NCBI GenBank assembly: GCA_023935145.1
Contig: CM043700.1
Span: forward strand, 39,536,620 to 39,600,619
DNA length: 64,000 bases
Direction of reading: 5' to 3'
DNA from: Bretschneidera sinensis
Lineage: Eukaryota > Streptophyta > Magnoliopsida > Brassicales > Akaniaceae
The translations under genes were made by a program, and so were the position numbers. Position 1 is the stretch's first letter, and every line of letters begins with the position of its first letter. Shown here piece after piece: positions 1 through 9,466 of this stretch. A model generated the notes under the pieces. That model did not search any database. It was not told the origin of the DNA and was given only the letters and a program-made list of their open reading frames with translations.

Positions 1-38
1 CGAGTTAAGAAAACCACGTAAACTTCTAAATCTCCCAT
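1..38 (-). CDS. SPH (S-protein homolog) type B, 5' end cut by window edge
   Basis: The minus strand starts with ATG at 38-36 and reads MGDLEVYVVFLTR before the window ends. This matches the first residues of the signal peptides of the other SPH loci in the array (MRDLEVYLVFLLA). The flanking DNA up to about 1142 matches the upstream DNA of the type B loci, so this is a type B copy. All four other type B copies are pseudogenes, so this one may be too; the deciding codons lie outside the window. Confidence 0.6.
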   Translation of the reverse strand, partial: MGDLEVYVVFLT

Positions 39-576
39 GATTTTGGGTGCTTTTTGTTGCAAAGTATGATTAGTTTGTGACTATTAGGTCTACAAGTTCT
101 ATGTTTTATACCCTAATAATATCCATTTATAAATTAATTGATAGGCTGCAAAATCTCTCATTTTAGAGCATATATGTTAGTAAATCTTAGCCGAATAAAG
201 GATGGTGCTTATAAGGGTAACTACCAGCATTGCAAATCAGAGATAAGGAAGAGAAATTATTTGTGCATAAAATGTAATACCATATAAATATGTACCCAAA
301 AGAATACAAATATTTTCAAGAGAAATTAATGATTACAAAGTAAGAAGCATTTGATACACATTCCTTTTCTAAGTTTTCATTATGCGCGTGCAATTTATAC
401 AGATCAACAGTATCTATTTATTTTATTGCCTTGAAGAAAAGAATTAAAGTTGTTAGATATTTCAATGGAAAGTAAACTTTAGTGACTCAGCTAAAATGTT
501 ACTATAAAGAAAATTAGGAACAACATAACATTAATTCATTGATAATAATTAAAAATATTGTTCGTATGCTATTTTT
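39..576 (-). promoter_or_regulatory. Upstream region of SPH type B, TATA box at 104-110
   Basis: On the minus strand the motif TATAAAA preceded by GGG lies at 110-104, about 66 bp upstream of the ATG. It is conserved at almost every SPH locus here and is the likely core promoter. The remaining sequence to 576 is AT-rich, is copied at 11730-12267, 32819-33323, 49435-49972 and 62769-63306, and shows no coding potential. Confidence 0.5.
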
Positions 577-748
577 GTTAGAGTTTTCCTCGACTCTCTT
601 TAAGATTCTCCGGTAAACCTTTTCAAAATCTTATTCTTTTAACTTTTCTTTAAGTCTCCACCTGTTTAAAGAAAGAGAGAAATTTGAATTGAAGAAAGAA
701 ATAAATCAAACCGGATTTGGTAAGAATAATTAAAATAAAGTAAAAACT

Positions 749-752
<4 letters not shown>

Positions 753-817
<65 letters not shown>
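753..817. repeat. (AT)n microsatellite
   Basis: About 65 bp of uninterrupted AT dinucleotides, followed by a short (AC)n run. The homologous tracts in the other LTR fragments are much shorter (near 12440, 33496, 50144) or extended by CA repeats (63479-63518), so the tract varies between copies. Confidence 0.95.
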
Positions 818-827
<10 letters not shown>

Positions 828-874
828 CACTAACCGTTTACTGCACTGCACAATTGCCACCTTTTTGGTTTGTT

Positions 875-932
875 GTCTAACATGTAATTTGCATGTTAGA
901 CAGCCAACACCTGGTCCAGGTGTTGGCGCCAA
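875..932. repeat. Cluster of three adjacent palindromes inside the LTR fragment
   Basis: GTCTAACATG pairs with CATGTTAGAC (875-884 with 892-901). CCAACACCTGG pairs with CCAGGTGTTGG around a single central base (904-926). TTGGCGCCAA (923-932) is a perfect 10-bp palindrome overlapping the second. The cluster is kept, with a few substitutions, in the other four LTR fragments (near 12507, 33563, 50215, 63563). Confidence 0.85.
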
Positions 933-1306
933 ACGTTTTTTAATTTTATTCTTCTTATTCTCCCACACCTTGACCCATTTTTTTTTTTTTTGTAACTATA
1001 CCATATGTTTAGTTTTTTTTATTTTTTTTTCAAAAGAATTATTTTATTCAATAATAAATCTTTCATATATATATTCTTTTATTTTCATGTAATATCTATC
1101 AAATTACTTCTTTACCCTTACTTTAAGAACACGGGTATTACATTATAATTCTTTTTTTTTCTTGATAATTTGACATCTATTCTCTTTTTTGAAATGCACA
1201 AAAATATTTGTTGGGATTTTGGCTCAAATCTCTACAAACAGGTCTAATTGGTTTGGGAAAGAGTCATGTTCCCACGGATCCGGTTCTGTGAGAGTTACCA
1301 TGAAAT

Positions 1307-1424
1307 CGAGAAACTTTACTGGTAATCACGGGAACTACAATGGCAATTGAATATTTAAATATTTTATTTTTTATTTACTTACTACTGTAGTTCCCTATAA
1401 TTACCAATAAAGTTCCCCGATTCG
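1307..1424. repeat. Imperfect foldback, arms about 32 nt
   Basis: CGAGAAACTTTACTGGTAAT (from 1307) and the reverse complement of the stretch ending CCCCGATTCG (1424) pair over roughly 32 bases with a few mismatches, with an AT-rich loop between. It is repeated at 50641-50757, and its left half closes the window at 63970-64000. It looks like a small MITE. In units 1 and 2 the left arm is where a ~1.9 kb deletion starts. Confidence 0.6.
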
Positions 1425-2322
1425 TTGCTTTTTCTATTAAGAATATAACTAGGTTTCTATGTTGTTTCGGCTCTTCTCCTAGTAGTATTAGGAAAATCCA
1501 GTCTATATAAAGGAAGTTCGAGAAAAGATTTAAGTCACGCTCATAATTCCATTATACATTATAAATCGAAAGGGTTTACTACTAGAGCTAGGTTAACAGC
1601 TTTAAGTATATTGAGGTTTTGGATTGTTAAGTAAAAAAAGCACTTACAACTAAAACTAGGTTGAAAGTTTTGTTTGTGTTAAAGCTTTTGGGTTGTGAAG
1701 TGATGAAAGTTTAACAACTTTGCTCTTCCTAAAGTTGTCATTGAAAATTAATAAACCAATGATGTTTGTTGGTAGATGTAGACAAAGAGGCTGTCGAACT
1801 ATGCTAAAATGCTATGTTTTTGCTAAATGTTTGTTTTGTCTATCTGACTATTGTGATTGTTTTTTTTATTATTATTATTTTACCAGTTTTTTTTTTTCCA
1901 TTTTTATCTTCATGACAGAAAATTTGAACGTTCTTATTATTAAAACCATTAAATCTCACGTGTTAGCTGAATGCCCACCCGAAAGAAAATATACGGAGTA
2001 ACAATGTCTATGCGTGGAAACCTCCAAGCGTTAGTCTCCAAAACTCAACACGGAAGTGAAAACCAATGCCAATCTGTTCACAAAATCCATATAAACAAAC
2101 ATACATAATGTTGTATTTTAATTTACATTTTCGTGCGTGAGCAAGACAACAAGTTATAGATATAACCGTACCTAAATTCAATTAGAATAATAATTAATTA
2201 ATTAAAAATTATTCAAAAACTGGCTTTGGTATTTGTGTTGTCGGTCTCCAGATGAGCAATTGAACAAAATTCAAACAATGTACTATAAATATAGTATTAA
2301 TTTAATTGAGCAGCACTGCTGC
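1425..2322. other. 5' flank of the alpha-galactosidase fragment, no gene seen
   Basis: AT-rich sequence also present at about 50758-51653. Short open frames occur (for example 1720-2001) but match no family I know and are not kept intact in the second copy. Nothing else can be supported here. Confidence 0.5.
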
Positions 2323-2330
2323 TATATATA
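2323..2330 (+). promoter_or_regulatory. TATA box of the alpha-galactosidase fragment
   Basis: TATATATA in the context GCTATATATAGTGCAGC lies about 130 bp upstream of the ATG at 2459. This is a reasonable plant core promoter with a ~100 bp leader. The same sequence occurs at 51654-51661 before the second full-length fragment. Confidence 0.5.
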
Positions 2331-2458
2331 GTGCAGCGTAAATCTTCAAAATTCGAGCAAATTAAGCACCACCAGCTCGCTCTTCCTCTACCTAATCTTA
2401 ACTTATAATTTCCTCTTTTAATCAGCTGAGCAGCTGCTTAAATTTTGATCCTTTATGT

Positions 2459-3701
2459 ATGGCTGATTCATCTCGGAGATGGTTGTGGCTGGATTTGGCA
2501 GTAATTAGTGTTACGTTGTTATGTATGTTGTTGGTCTCAAATGCAGGGGTTGTTGCTGCTGCTCGCCAAATAATGGACTCAACAAGACACCAGAGTCAGA
2601 GGAGTCTTTTTTCGACTGGACTCGGTCTAAGTCCACCTATGGGGTATGATCCACTCATATATACAGGTGGACTCGAGTCGAGTTGAATTTGAATATTAAG
2701 CTATTTGATCTCGGATACGAATTCGAATCGAACTGAAAAATGGGACTTGAGCTTCAGTTTGATTAAAATTTACAAGACTCAAGTTCGATTCAGTTTGAGT
2801 TTGATACAGCGATACAACTTGAGCTCAATAATTAACGAGTTCATCCGAGTGCGAACTCTCCAACTTACGAGCTTTAAAATGCTTTTGTGAGTCTAATGAA
2901 CTTGAATGAGCATGTAATAATTTTTTTATAATTTAAATAAACATAAATATATATTAACACTATAATATATATTAAAAATTATTTTAAAAAAAACTTATTT
3001 TAATCGAACAGGTTCAAGAGCCAAACAATTTGATTTTTGGGGTTGACTCGATAAGGTAAACAAGTTTATTTAACTAGAGTTCGATGAGCTGAGTTTTAAC
3101 TGAGCTCAGGTTCGAAAAACTCGAAAAACACTCGATCAAGTCCAATATTTTTTACAAACTATTTTTCATTTTTGATTTTCTTCATAAATTGTTTTTCCAA
3201 AACTGTTGGACTTAACTTTTTGTTTATAAAAAAATAAATTATTTCATAAACTCTTTCAAACAATAACTGATTTTGACTCTTTTTAACGGGCAACATTGAA
3301 GAGAACTGGATTAAGGAAACAGGTAATATTATTTCTAATTAATTAGTGATTATTTTCATTACTAGTACATCAGATTAACTAATTAGTGGCACTCAAAGTG
3401 TTCAATTCATAAAATAAATTGTTTATTAATATATTTTTTATTATTTCTTTTTAGGATATTTATTTATTAATTTTTGAGAATTTATGTAATTTTTCGTTCA
3501 TGACGACTAGCGGACGCAATGGTGTCAACAGGACTTGCTGCACTAGGATATCAGTACATAAATTTAGGTAAATCGTTAGCTTTGATTCAAAATACTTGAG
3601 ATAATATTATTATTTTTTTTTTATGAATCAATTCCTACTCCTTTTAACATTTTCAAAATCTTCCAGATGATTGTTGGGCAGAACTTAACAGGGACTCAAA
3701 G
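2459..3701 (+). pseudogene. GH27 alpha-galactosidase 5' fragment, copy 1 (exons 1-4)
   Basis: Exon 1 (2459-2643) encodes a start Met, a hydrophobic signal peptide (AVISVTLLCMLLVSNAGVVA) and the conserved start of the mature enzyme, GLGLSPPMG, ending at a GT donor. The exon 2 remnant (3291-3322) gives NIEENWIKET; the usual WNSWNHF part is missing. Exon 3 (3511-3567) gives ADAMVSTGLAALGYQYINL and exon 4 (3667-3701) gives DDCWAELNRDSK. Splice phases join correctly (ACAG|CG, TTAG|AT). These match the N-terminal part of the TIM-barrel of plant alpha-galactosidases, which hydrolyse terminal alpha-galactosyl residues. Known family members continue for about 300 more residues, including the catalytic Asp residues; here the sequence passes directly into an SPH promoter. 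It cannot make an enzyme. Identification of family is confident; exon ends are my reading. Confidence 0.85.
2664..3150. repeat. GAGCTC/TCGAG-rich dispersed repeat in intron 1
   Basis: The sequence starts CAGGTGGACTCGAGTCGAG and ends near ACTCGATCAAGTCC. It is full of GAACTCGA-, GAGCTC- and TTCGAAT-like words with inverted character, as in non-autonomous hAT-type elements of plants. Present only in the two full-length alpha-galactosidase fragments (the second at about 51995-52475). Element class is a guess. Confidence 0.4.
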
Positions 3702-3885
3702 GTATATATCATTTTAATTAAATCTGGGTAAAATAAATTGTGATAGCAAGCTTAATCTAACAGTTACATCTTTATCCTCACATATGACATATTATGGATT
3801 CAATCCAAGAAACCATCGTTCCGGTTAAATAAAAAAAAATTTTAAAAAAAGGAAGGGAACGGAAATTTGATACACATTAACTCAA

Positions 3886-4214
3886 TATTTTGGGTGCTTT
3901 TTGTTGAAAAGTATGATTAGTTTATGACTAATAGGTCTACAAGTTCTATGTTTTATACCCTAACAATATCCATATATAAATTAATTTATAGGCTGCAATT
4001 ACTTACATGTGTGTCAACAAATCTCTCATTTTTAGAGCATATATGTTAGTAAATCTTAGCTTAATAAAGGATTGTGCTTTTAGGGGTTACCTGCATTGCA
4101 AATCACACAATAGGAGGAGAAATTATTTGTGCATAAAAGGTAATACCTTATAAATTTGTACCCAAAAAAAAAAATATTTTGAAGACCAATTAATGATTAC
4201 TAAGTAAGAAGCAT
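3886..4214 (-). promoter_or_regulatory. Orphan SPH promoter facing the alpha-galactosidase fragment
   Basis: From 3886 the sequence equals the SPH 5' region (ATTTTGGGTGCTTTTTGTTG onward) starting almost exactly at the SPH start codon. It includes the TATAAAA box on the minus strand (3951-3957) and upstream DNA. The SPH coding region itself is gone and alpha-galactosidase exon DNA lies in its place. If active, the promoter would transcribe the alpha-galactosidase exons in antisense. Homologous orphan promoters lie at 13650, 34708 and 53223. Confidence 0.6.
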
Positions 4215-4611
4215 TTCATGACAGATCCTTGAATTATGTACCCATAATATTTAACTCTCTGAACTATTAATTTGGCACAAGGGGTACTTGAACTATGAAT
4301 TAGTAGCAATCATCTCCTTAAATCTATTTTCTGGTGAGAAACTTACCAAGTGAGGAACTTAAAGGAGAATTTCACTAGTTCAATGGTTTGCCTATGTCCA
4401 ATATTTGGAGCAAACATTTAGCATATAGTAATAATCAAATGGAAGAATCCCCTCGTTGTATTTTCGTTAAGTTTTTTTACCGAAAAATATATTTAAAGAG
4501 TTGATTGCTACATACTAATTCATAGTTCAAGGACCTCTTATGCAAAATTAATAGTGCAGAGAGTTAAATGTTATAGGTTCCTAATTCAAGTATATGTGCT
4601 GCAATAAATCC
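4215..4611. mobile_element. Long-TIR MITE-like element (family 1), left tip missing
   Basis: The left part (ATCCTTGAATTATGTACCC, then TTTAACTCTCTGAAC, TTAATTTGGCACAAG and GAACTATGAATTAGTA) and the right part form long inverted repeats of roughly 100 nt, ending TGCAATAAATCC at 4611. Complete copies (22743, 25293, 39385, 41962, 54602) are 406-407 bp and start GGGTTT, matching the reverse of the right end. There is no coding capacity. One copy lies 3' of each SPH locus in the array. Confidence 0.75.
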
Positions 4612-4944
4612 TCAATTATATAAAATTAAATTGTAAAGAATTAACGTTCGGATTTTTAATCTTTTGTGTATTCAAATAGTATATACGCCACATATTGAGG
4701 AAATATGTTATTTTATAGAAGAAACAATATCGCAATGAAAAATAAATAAATTAAACATCTTTTAGATGATTCAATAAAATAAATAAAACAAGAACATAAT
4801 GTAAAGCAAGGAGTAACATTTGAACTCGATGGCATTATTTGACATACCTTTTATTAACACACAAGGATGATGAGTTACATATTTCTCATTAATTTCCTAA
4901 AGGAAATATTTTTTAAGTGTATATAATTGTGATGCTTAAAGTCA
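4612..4944. other. SPH 3' flanking DNA, no gene
   Basis: AT-rich sequence that recurs downstream of all type A, C and D SPH loci. No gene or other signal is recognised. Confidence 0.5.
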
Positions 4945-5028
4945 TTATTGAGTCTAATTATATTGCTTATAAAAATTGTTCGGAGTATTATCCCTCAAGT
5001 GTAAACCATCTTCTCTTGCGGACCAAAC
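4945..5028 (-). pseudogene. SPH type D, 3' stub, copy 1
   Basis: The minus strand encodes the last ~28 codons of an SPH protein: WSAREDG, LRDNT, NNFYKQYN. The TGG of the final NWTQ has become TAG. Upstream of 5028 coding homology stops abruptly and the sequence jumps to DNA normally found several hundred bp upstream of SPH genes (ATTAATTCATTGGTAGTG), so most of the gene was deleted. Copies at 26032-26115 and 42701-42784. Confidence 0.8.
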
Positions 5029-5454
5029 ACAGCATTAATTCATTGGTAGTGATTAAAAATTTCGTTCGTATGCTATTTTTCAATGTCCCGAGTGGTCGAA
5101 GGATTTAATGGATTGAAATAAAAAAAAATGCATACTAAATGCACCTATAATGGTATTTAATTATCAAAAACATAATTTCTAGAAAAAACTGAATAAGAAA
5201 TGATTTTCAGATAAAGATCCTCCTTTTTTGCCTTAAACTTTGGCACAATTCAAAGTTTTGATCCCCTCAAAAAGGTCTCATGGAAAAAGAAAAAAAAAAC
5301 GAAAGGGCAAAAAACTTAAAAACTACGTGGTCAGGTTCAGCATCAACAACATTCCAACAAACTATAAAATCGAATATATTGCATCAAACAATAAGCCCAA
5401 AATCTACATGATGTAAATTAAAGATTTTGTCTTTTTGGTGTGTTGGTTAAGACT
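5029..5454. other. SPH distal upstream DNA, no gene
   Basis: Matches the far-upstream region of the other SPH loci (for example 14180-14570), including GTCGAAGGATTTAA and GCCTTAAACTTTGGCA. No coding sequence is seen. Confidence 0.5.
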
Positions 5455-5625
5455 TAAGAGGGATTTAGATCCCATTTAAGAATTGAAATTCAGTCAAGTT
5501 TACAGTGAGATTGAATGTCACATTATCAAATAAAAAGAATCTAAATCTAAATTTATCATGATGACATTCAATCTCACCATGAACTTGACATTCATAACAA
5601 TTCGGAAAAGATTCAAATCCAGTTA
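5455..5625. repeat. Foldback element (family 2), arms 28 nt to over 60 nt
   Basis: The inner arms 5493-5520 and 5562-5589 pair over 28 bases (core GTGAGATTGAATGTCA with TGACATTCAATCTCAC) with about three mismatches. Outer parts (GGGATTTAGATC with GATTCAAATCC) extend the stem more loosely. The copies near 26543 and 43211 are equally complete. Type A loci keep only the left arm (for example 14580-14680). It is MITE-like; no TSD could be fixed. Confidence 0.7.
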
Positions 5626-6634
5626 AGAGGATACTTTTCGCCCATTGTGGGCATGCGTTCGAGTAGTTGTAGGGTTTGAGCACCATCTTTAAAATAAGAT
5701 GGTTTTCTATATATAATTCTTTCTTTTTTCTTGATAACTTAATATTTGGTTTTTTTAAATCGCAAAAAATATATAATAAAAAGCACACAAAAATTATATA
5801 TATTATAGAAGAATAACTTCATCAATAAAATGGTTTCGTGAAGAAAATGGGAGAAGATTCTAGCCAAGAAAGGCTGATATGGTGTTTTTGATTTCATGTG
5901 TTTGATGTCCCTCCCTCTTAATTTTCTGAGTTGTATCCTGCATTCGGACAGAAGAGGAGTAAGTTCCTATAGATTTGTTTTCTTAACTTGTTAAGTAATG
6001 CACCTTCTTTCTCCAAGGAAAAAAAAAAGGAGAAATGGGACACAGAGCAAAATATTTCACAAATATCATGAGTGAAAAATTTCAGAAGAACAATTCACTA
6101 TAACAAAGTGACCATTTGGTCGCAATTAAAAATAGTTAAACTTATTATATTTTACCATGAAATCTATTAATTACGAATGATGCCTCGTTTATAAGTGAAT
6201 CATCATAAAATCTCATTCTGCTTCAGTTTAAATAAGGGTATGATGGCTTTTAAAAAAACTAGGGTGTGATGGAATATTGAGAATGTATGCATTTTCAAAA
6301 ATCTTGTAAGATATTTGCATCATAAATAGAACTGTAAACATTAAGGAAAATTATATTAACCACCTTGAGTTTTGATTCGTTTTTCAATTACCTCCCTATT
6401 ATTTGGGTAATGACATAAATATACATTGTCTTATTCGACTTTCACATTTTTGGAGAGAAACCCCCCCTCCTTGGATGTTTCTGTCAGTCAAATTTTCTTT
6501 CTTCAATTTACTGCTTGCCAAACACATCAACTCTCTTAACTAAGCAAAAATATTCAGTTTGAAACTAAAGACCACACAAACCAAGCAAACAAGATCAACA
6601 AGGCCCAAGTAAATTTTGATTCAACGTCCATAAT
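5626..6634. other. Non-coding segment with one end of a third repeat family
   Basis: No gene. At about 6340-6450 a stretch beginning GGAAAATTATATTAACCACC is the approximate reverse complement of 24920-25010 in the same unit (CTATTATTTGGGTAATGACA against TGTCATTTCCCAAACAATAG). This suggests opposite ends of a third foldback or MITE family. The rest is AT-rich. Confidence 0.45.
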
Positions 6635-8714
6635 TGTAATACCCGTATTCGTAAAGTAAAGGTAAAAAAGTAATTTAATAAATATGACATGGAGTTAAAA
6701 TAATATATATATATATATATATATATATGCGAAAGAACAAATAATTTGTAAAACAATTCTTAAAAAAAAAAAAAGGATGTGTGGACAGCATGTAAGGAAA
6801 AAGGAAAAAAAACACATGGTCCAGTGTGGAGAAGGAAAAAGAAGAAAAAGAAAAAAGAAAAGAAAAAAAAAAAAAGGCATGCAACACTTGGAAGTCTAGG
6901 TGTTGCTCAAGGGACACTAATCTTTATTTTAGGAAATGGTGGACACTGAGCACCATTTGGAGAAACGGTGCAACGGTGCCACCGTTAATAAATCGTATAC
7001 AATTTTACATTATTGAATTGTTTTATTAGTTTTACCAAATCCTGTTTGGTTTTCTTCAACTTCAAATATGAACTACTCTATTTCTTTAAACACTTGGGGA
7101 CTGAAAATAATATTGAAAGAGTAAAATTTTAAAAGGGTTTATAGGATAATTTTATAGAGAGTCACGCGAAGCTCTAAGAAAAACAGAAGGTAATAACATG
7201 GGTTTTATTTTTAAATTTTAGCATACATAAAATTTCCAAGAATTCAAGGTGGCAATTTTCAAAGGGTGTAAATTATGGAGGAATTGAAGAATAAATTAGA
7301 AATTTTAATATAAATATTTTGTCAAGTGTTAACGATCAGCAACCGGAGGAAATTGCAGAAAAAAGCAAGAAAGGCAAGGAGGTGATCCACGAGTAGCATT
7401 AAGTGCTACGTGATGAGTTAGATTTACTGTAAGTAATCAAGATAAATATGACATATATAGTGATATTATTTGAATAAATTATTGACTTATGATTTGGTGG
7501 TAGATAAAAATTGGTTGATAGCTATGATTTGAATAATTGATGTGTAAAGAAATTTTTTTATGAAAAATAATATTATTGGAAAAATGAGTCGATTTAATAA
7601 TAAAGGTGATAAGTGAAATTCTTGACGAGCTATGGATGATGATTTGATGTGATATACGAGGAGAAGAAATTAGTGAAATTAATCAAATAGTAATTTGAGA
7701 AGAATCGGGATAACAAATTTGAATGTTCGAATACATGCGTGTTTTTATATTATTATACATATTCACATTTCATATCATTGTTCATATGCATATACATGAA
7801 ATAAAAGAACCAGGAGGGTAGCCGGTCTAAATGAAAACCATGACAGCCGGTATATGCTGAAAATATATAAAAACCATGACAGCCGGTATATGCTGGAAAT
7901 AAATGAAAACCATGAGAGCTAGTATATGCTGGAAATAAAAGAACCAGGAGGGCAGCTGATCTAAATAAAATAAAAGAACCGGAAAGGAAACCGGTCTAAG
8001 ATAAAACATGTCGACATGTGGGAAGACGTTTCTAATAATAATAACATTTAAATTCACACATTGCATTTGTTTTAAATATTGATTGTTATTACTTTAGATA
8101 CTAAAGTGTTATTCATGATTATAAATTTATTGATAGATGAATGAGTCTCACAGAGAGACATTTATACTGAGAAGAAATATGGAAATATTAAATGATGAGA
8201 ATTATCCAGGTGACTGATTGTAAGCTGCGAACCTCATAATGAGGTAATTATGAGATAGAATTGATAGTTTCAAGATGATGATTAATTATATGAGAAGAAG
8301 AGATGAGATATAGATGAATGAATATTGAAAGATTAATTATACAAATTGAATACTTCAAGTATGTTTAATTTACTGAGCTTGTGAAGCTCACCCCTCATTG
8401 TTAAATAATTGCAGGTAGCAGGCAAGACAGATTGTTTGGTGAGCTAAGATTCAGACGAAGTCATTATCTATAAGCCACGTCGTCCACATCCTCAAACTAA
8501 TGGAAAAAAATATTTGTAAATATTCATGCATATTACGTTGTATATAATGTTTAAGTCAAGATCTGAATGATGTATCACCCCTGTTGAAGGTTGAGGATTG
8601 ATGTAAAAATTATAGTTCGTATTATTTTTATTGTTGCATATAGGTGTCGTGCTGAGATTTTCAAAATGTGATAACACCGTCTCAAGGGTGGCCAACCTGG
8701 GATAGGTCGTTACA
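6635..8714 (+). mobile_element. Ty3/gypsy 5' LTR, unit 1 copy
   Basis: Starts TGTAATACCCG and ends GGTCGTTACA (TG...CA), 2080 bp, directly followed by a tRNA-Met primer site and a gag reading frame. The length and termini resemble LTRs of plant Tekay/Del-type chromoviruses. It contains an AT microsatellite (6704-6728), A-rich tracts and internal tandem repeats. No 3' LTR follows, so the element is truncated. Confidence 0.85.
7832..7945. repeat. Internal LTR tandem repeat, about 36 bp x 3
   Basis: Three successive units of the form AACCATGACAGCCGGTATAT plus GCTGGAAATAAATG. Flanking units based on GAACCAGGAGGGYAGC extend the pattern to about 8000. An open frame on the minus strand here is only this repeat read through. 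Confidence 0.8.
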
Positions 8715-8718
8715 ATTT

Positions 8719-8730
8719 TGGTATCAGAGC
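8719..8730 (+). other. Primer binding site (tRNA-iMet)
   Basis: TGGTATCAGAGC lies five bases after the LTR end and is complementary to the 3' end of plant initiator Met tRNA. The same site is at 29805-29816 and 46462-46473. Confidence 0.9.
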
Positions 8731-8816
8731 ATTAGGTTTTATGATTATGTAGACTGCATAAAAACTTAATGAAGTGGAAAATCTAAATAAACTATATTTT
8801 AATACATAGTCTAAGG

Positions 8817-9466
8817 ATGACACGTGGACGTGCTAGAGCTAGAGGTACAGTTCTGAATCAGATGGGACGTGGTAGACCCCAATATTTAGAAGAGTTAAAA
8901 CATAGGGGGAGGTTGAGTATGTGGTTCTTGTAAGGGAACAGATTGATAGTGCAGCTTGTACTCGTAGAACTGGAAGAGAATCTAAGGTTAAGAGAGATAG
9001 ATTGAGAGAAGCTCTTGATCATGCTATAAAGAGGATGAATGCAGCTGAAGAAATGGCTAATAATTTGCATAAGAGATTACAGGAGAGGGGTAGAATAGAA
9101 CTTGAAGTCGGGAGACAAGAGGTTCATGAGGGAGGAGGTGTGTTTGCACATGAGATGCATGGTGATTGTTTTGTTAGATTTCTTAAGTTTAAACCCCAGT
9201 CTTTTAGAGGATCTATAAATCCTATAGAAGTTGAACAGTGGATTAGACATGTCAAGATATATTTTGAGATCTTACTAGTGACAGATAGAGAGAAGGTTGC
9301 TTTTGCTTCATTTATGCTGGAAGGTGAGGCTTCTCAATGGTGGGAGGATATTTTGCCCATGGTAAGCACACAGGTAGAACAACCTTTAACTTGGAGTAAG
9401 TTTAAGGATGAGTTCTTTGTGAAGTATTTTCCACATACCTTTCGGGCACAACAAGAGAGAGATTTT
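8817..9466 (+). pseudogene. Ty3/gypsy gag, damaged and truncated, unit 1 copy
   Basis: The ATG at 8817 starts MTRGRARARG, then a one-base deletion in a C run near 8877 breaks the frame. In the unit 2 and 3 copies the frame is correct there but meets TAG shortly after (RAET-stop). From about 8908 the frame reads on through a coiled-coil-like stretch and a retrotransposon gag domain (Retrotrans_gag): FKPQSFRG, EVEQWIRHVK, KVAFASFMLEGEASQWWEDI, LTWSKFKDEF, KYFP. Homology ends at ERDFISL, before any zinc knuckle, where unrelated sequence begins. Gag would form the virus-like particle; this copy cannot. No pol follows. Confidence 0.85.

Larger units (their letters stand above)
577..1142 (-). mobile_element. 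Truncated Ty3/gypsy LTR (5' part), minus strand
   Basis: Read on the minus strand, this begins TGTAATACCCGTGTTC at 1142 and can be followed beside the start of the complete LTR at 6635 (TGTAATACCCGTATTC). It shares the AAGTAAGGGTAAAGAAG stretch, a central inverted repeat and a tail ending near CTCTAAC at 577. It is therefore the first ~570 bp of a related but different LTR, without primer site or coding region. It lies upstream of the SPH type B promoter and was copied with it. Confidence 0.6.

Noticed and set aside
2459..3701. Working alpha-galactosidase gene
   Set aside because: Exon 2 is truncated and the exons for the catalytic part are absent in all four copies.
5465..5788. 107-codon minus-strand frame kept in three units
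   Set aside because: It starts without a supported promoter and runs through the foldback, so it is conserved only because the units are recent copies.
7832..7945. CRISPR-like spaced repeats
   Set aside because: Units are contiguous diverged tandem repeats within a plant LTR, without unique spacers.
7827..8066. Minus-strand frame with repeated FIYFQHIPAVMV
   Set aside because: A read-through of the LTR's 36-bp tandem repeats, antisense to the element.
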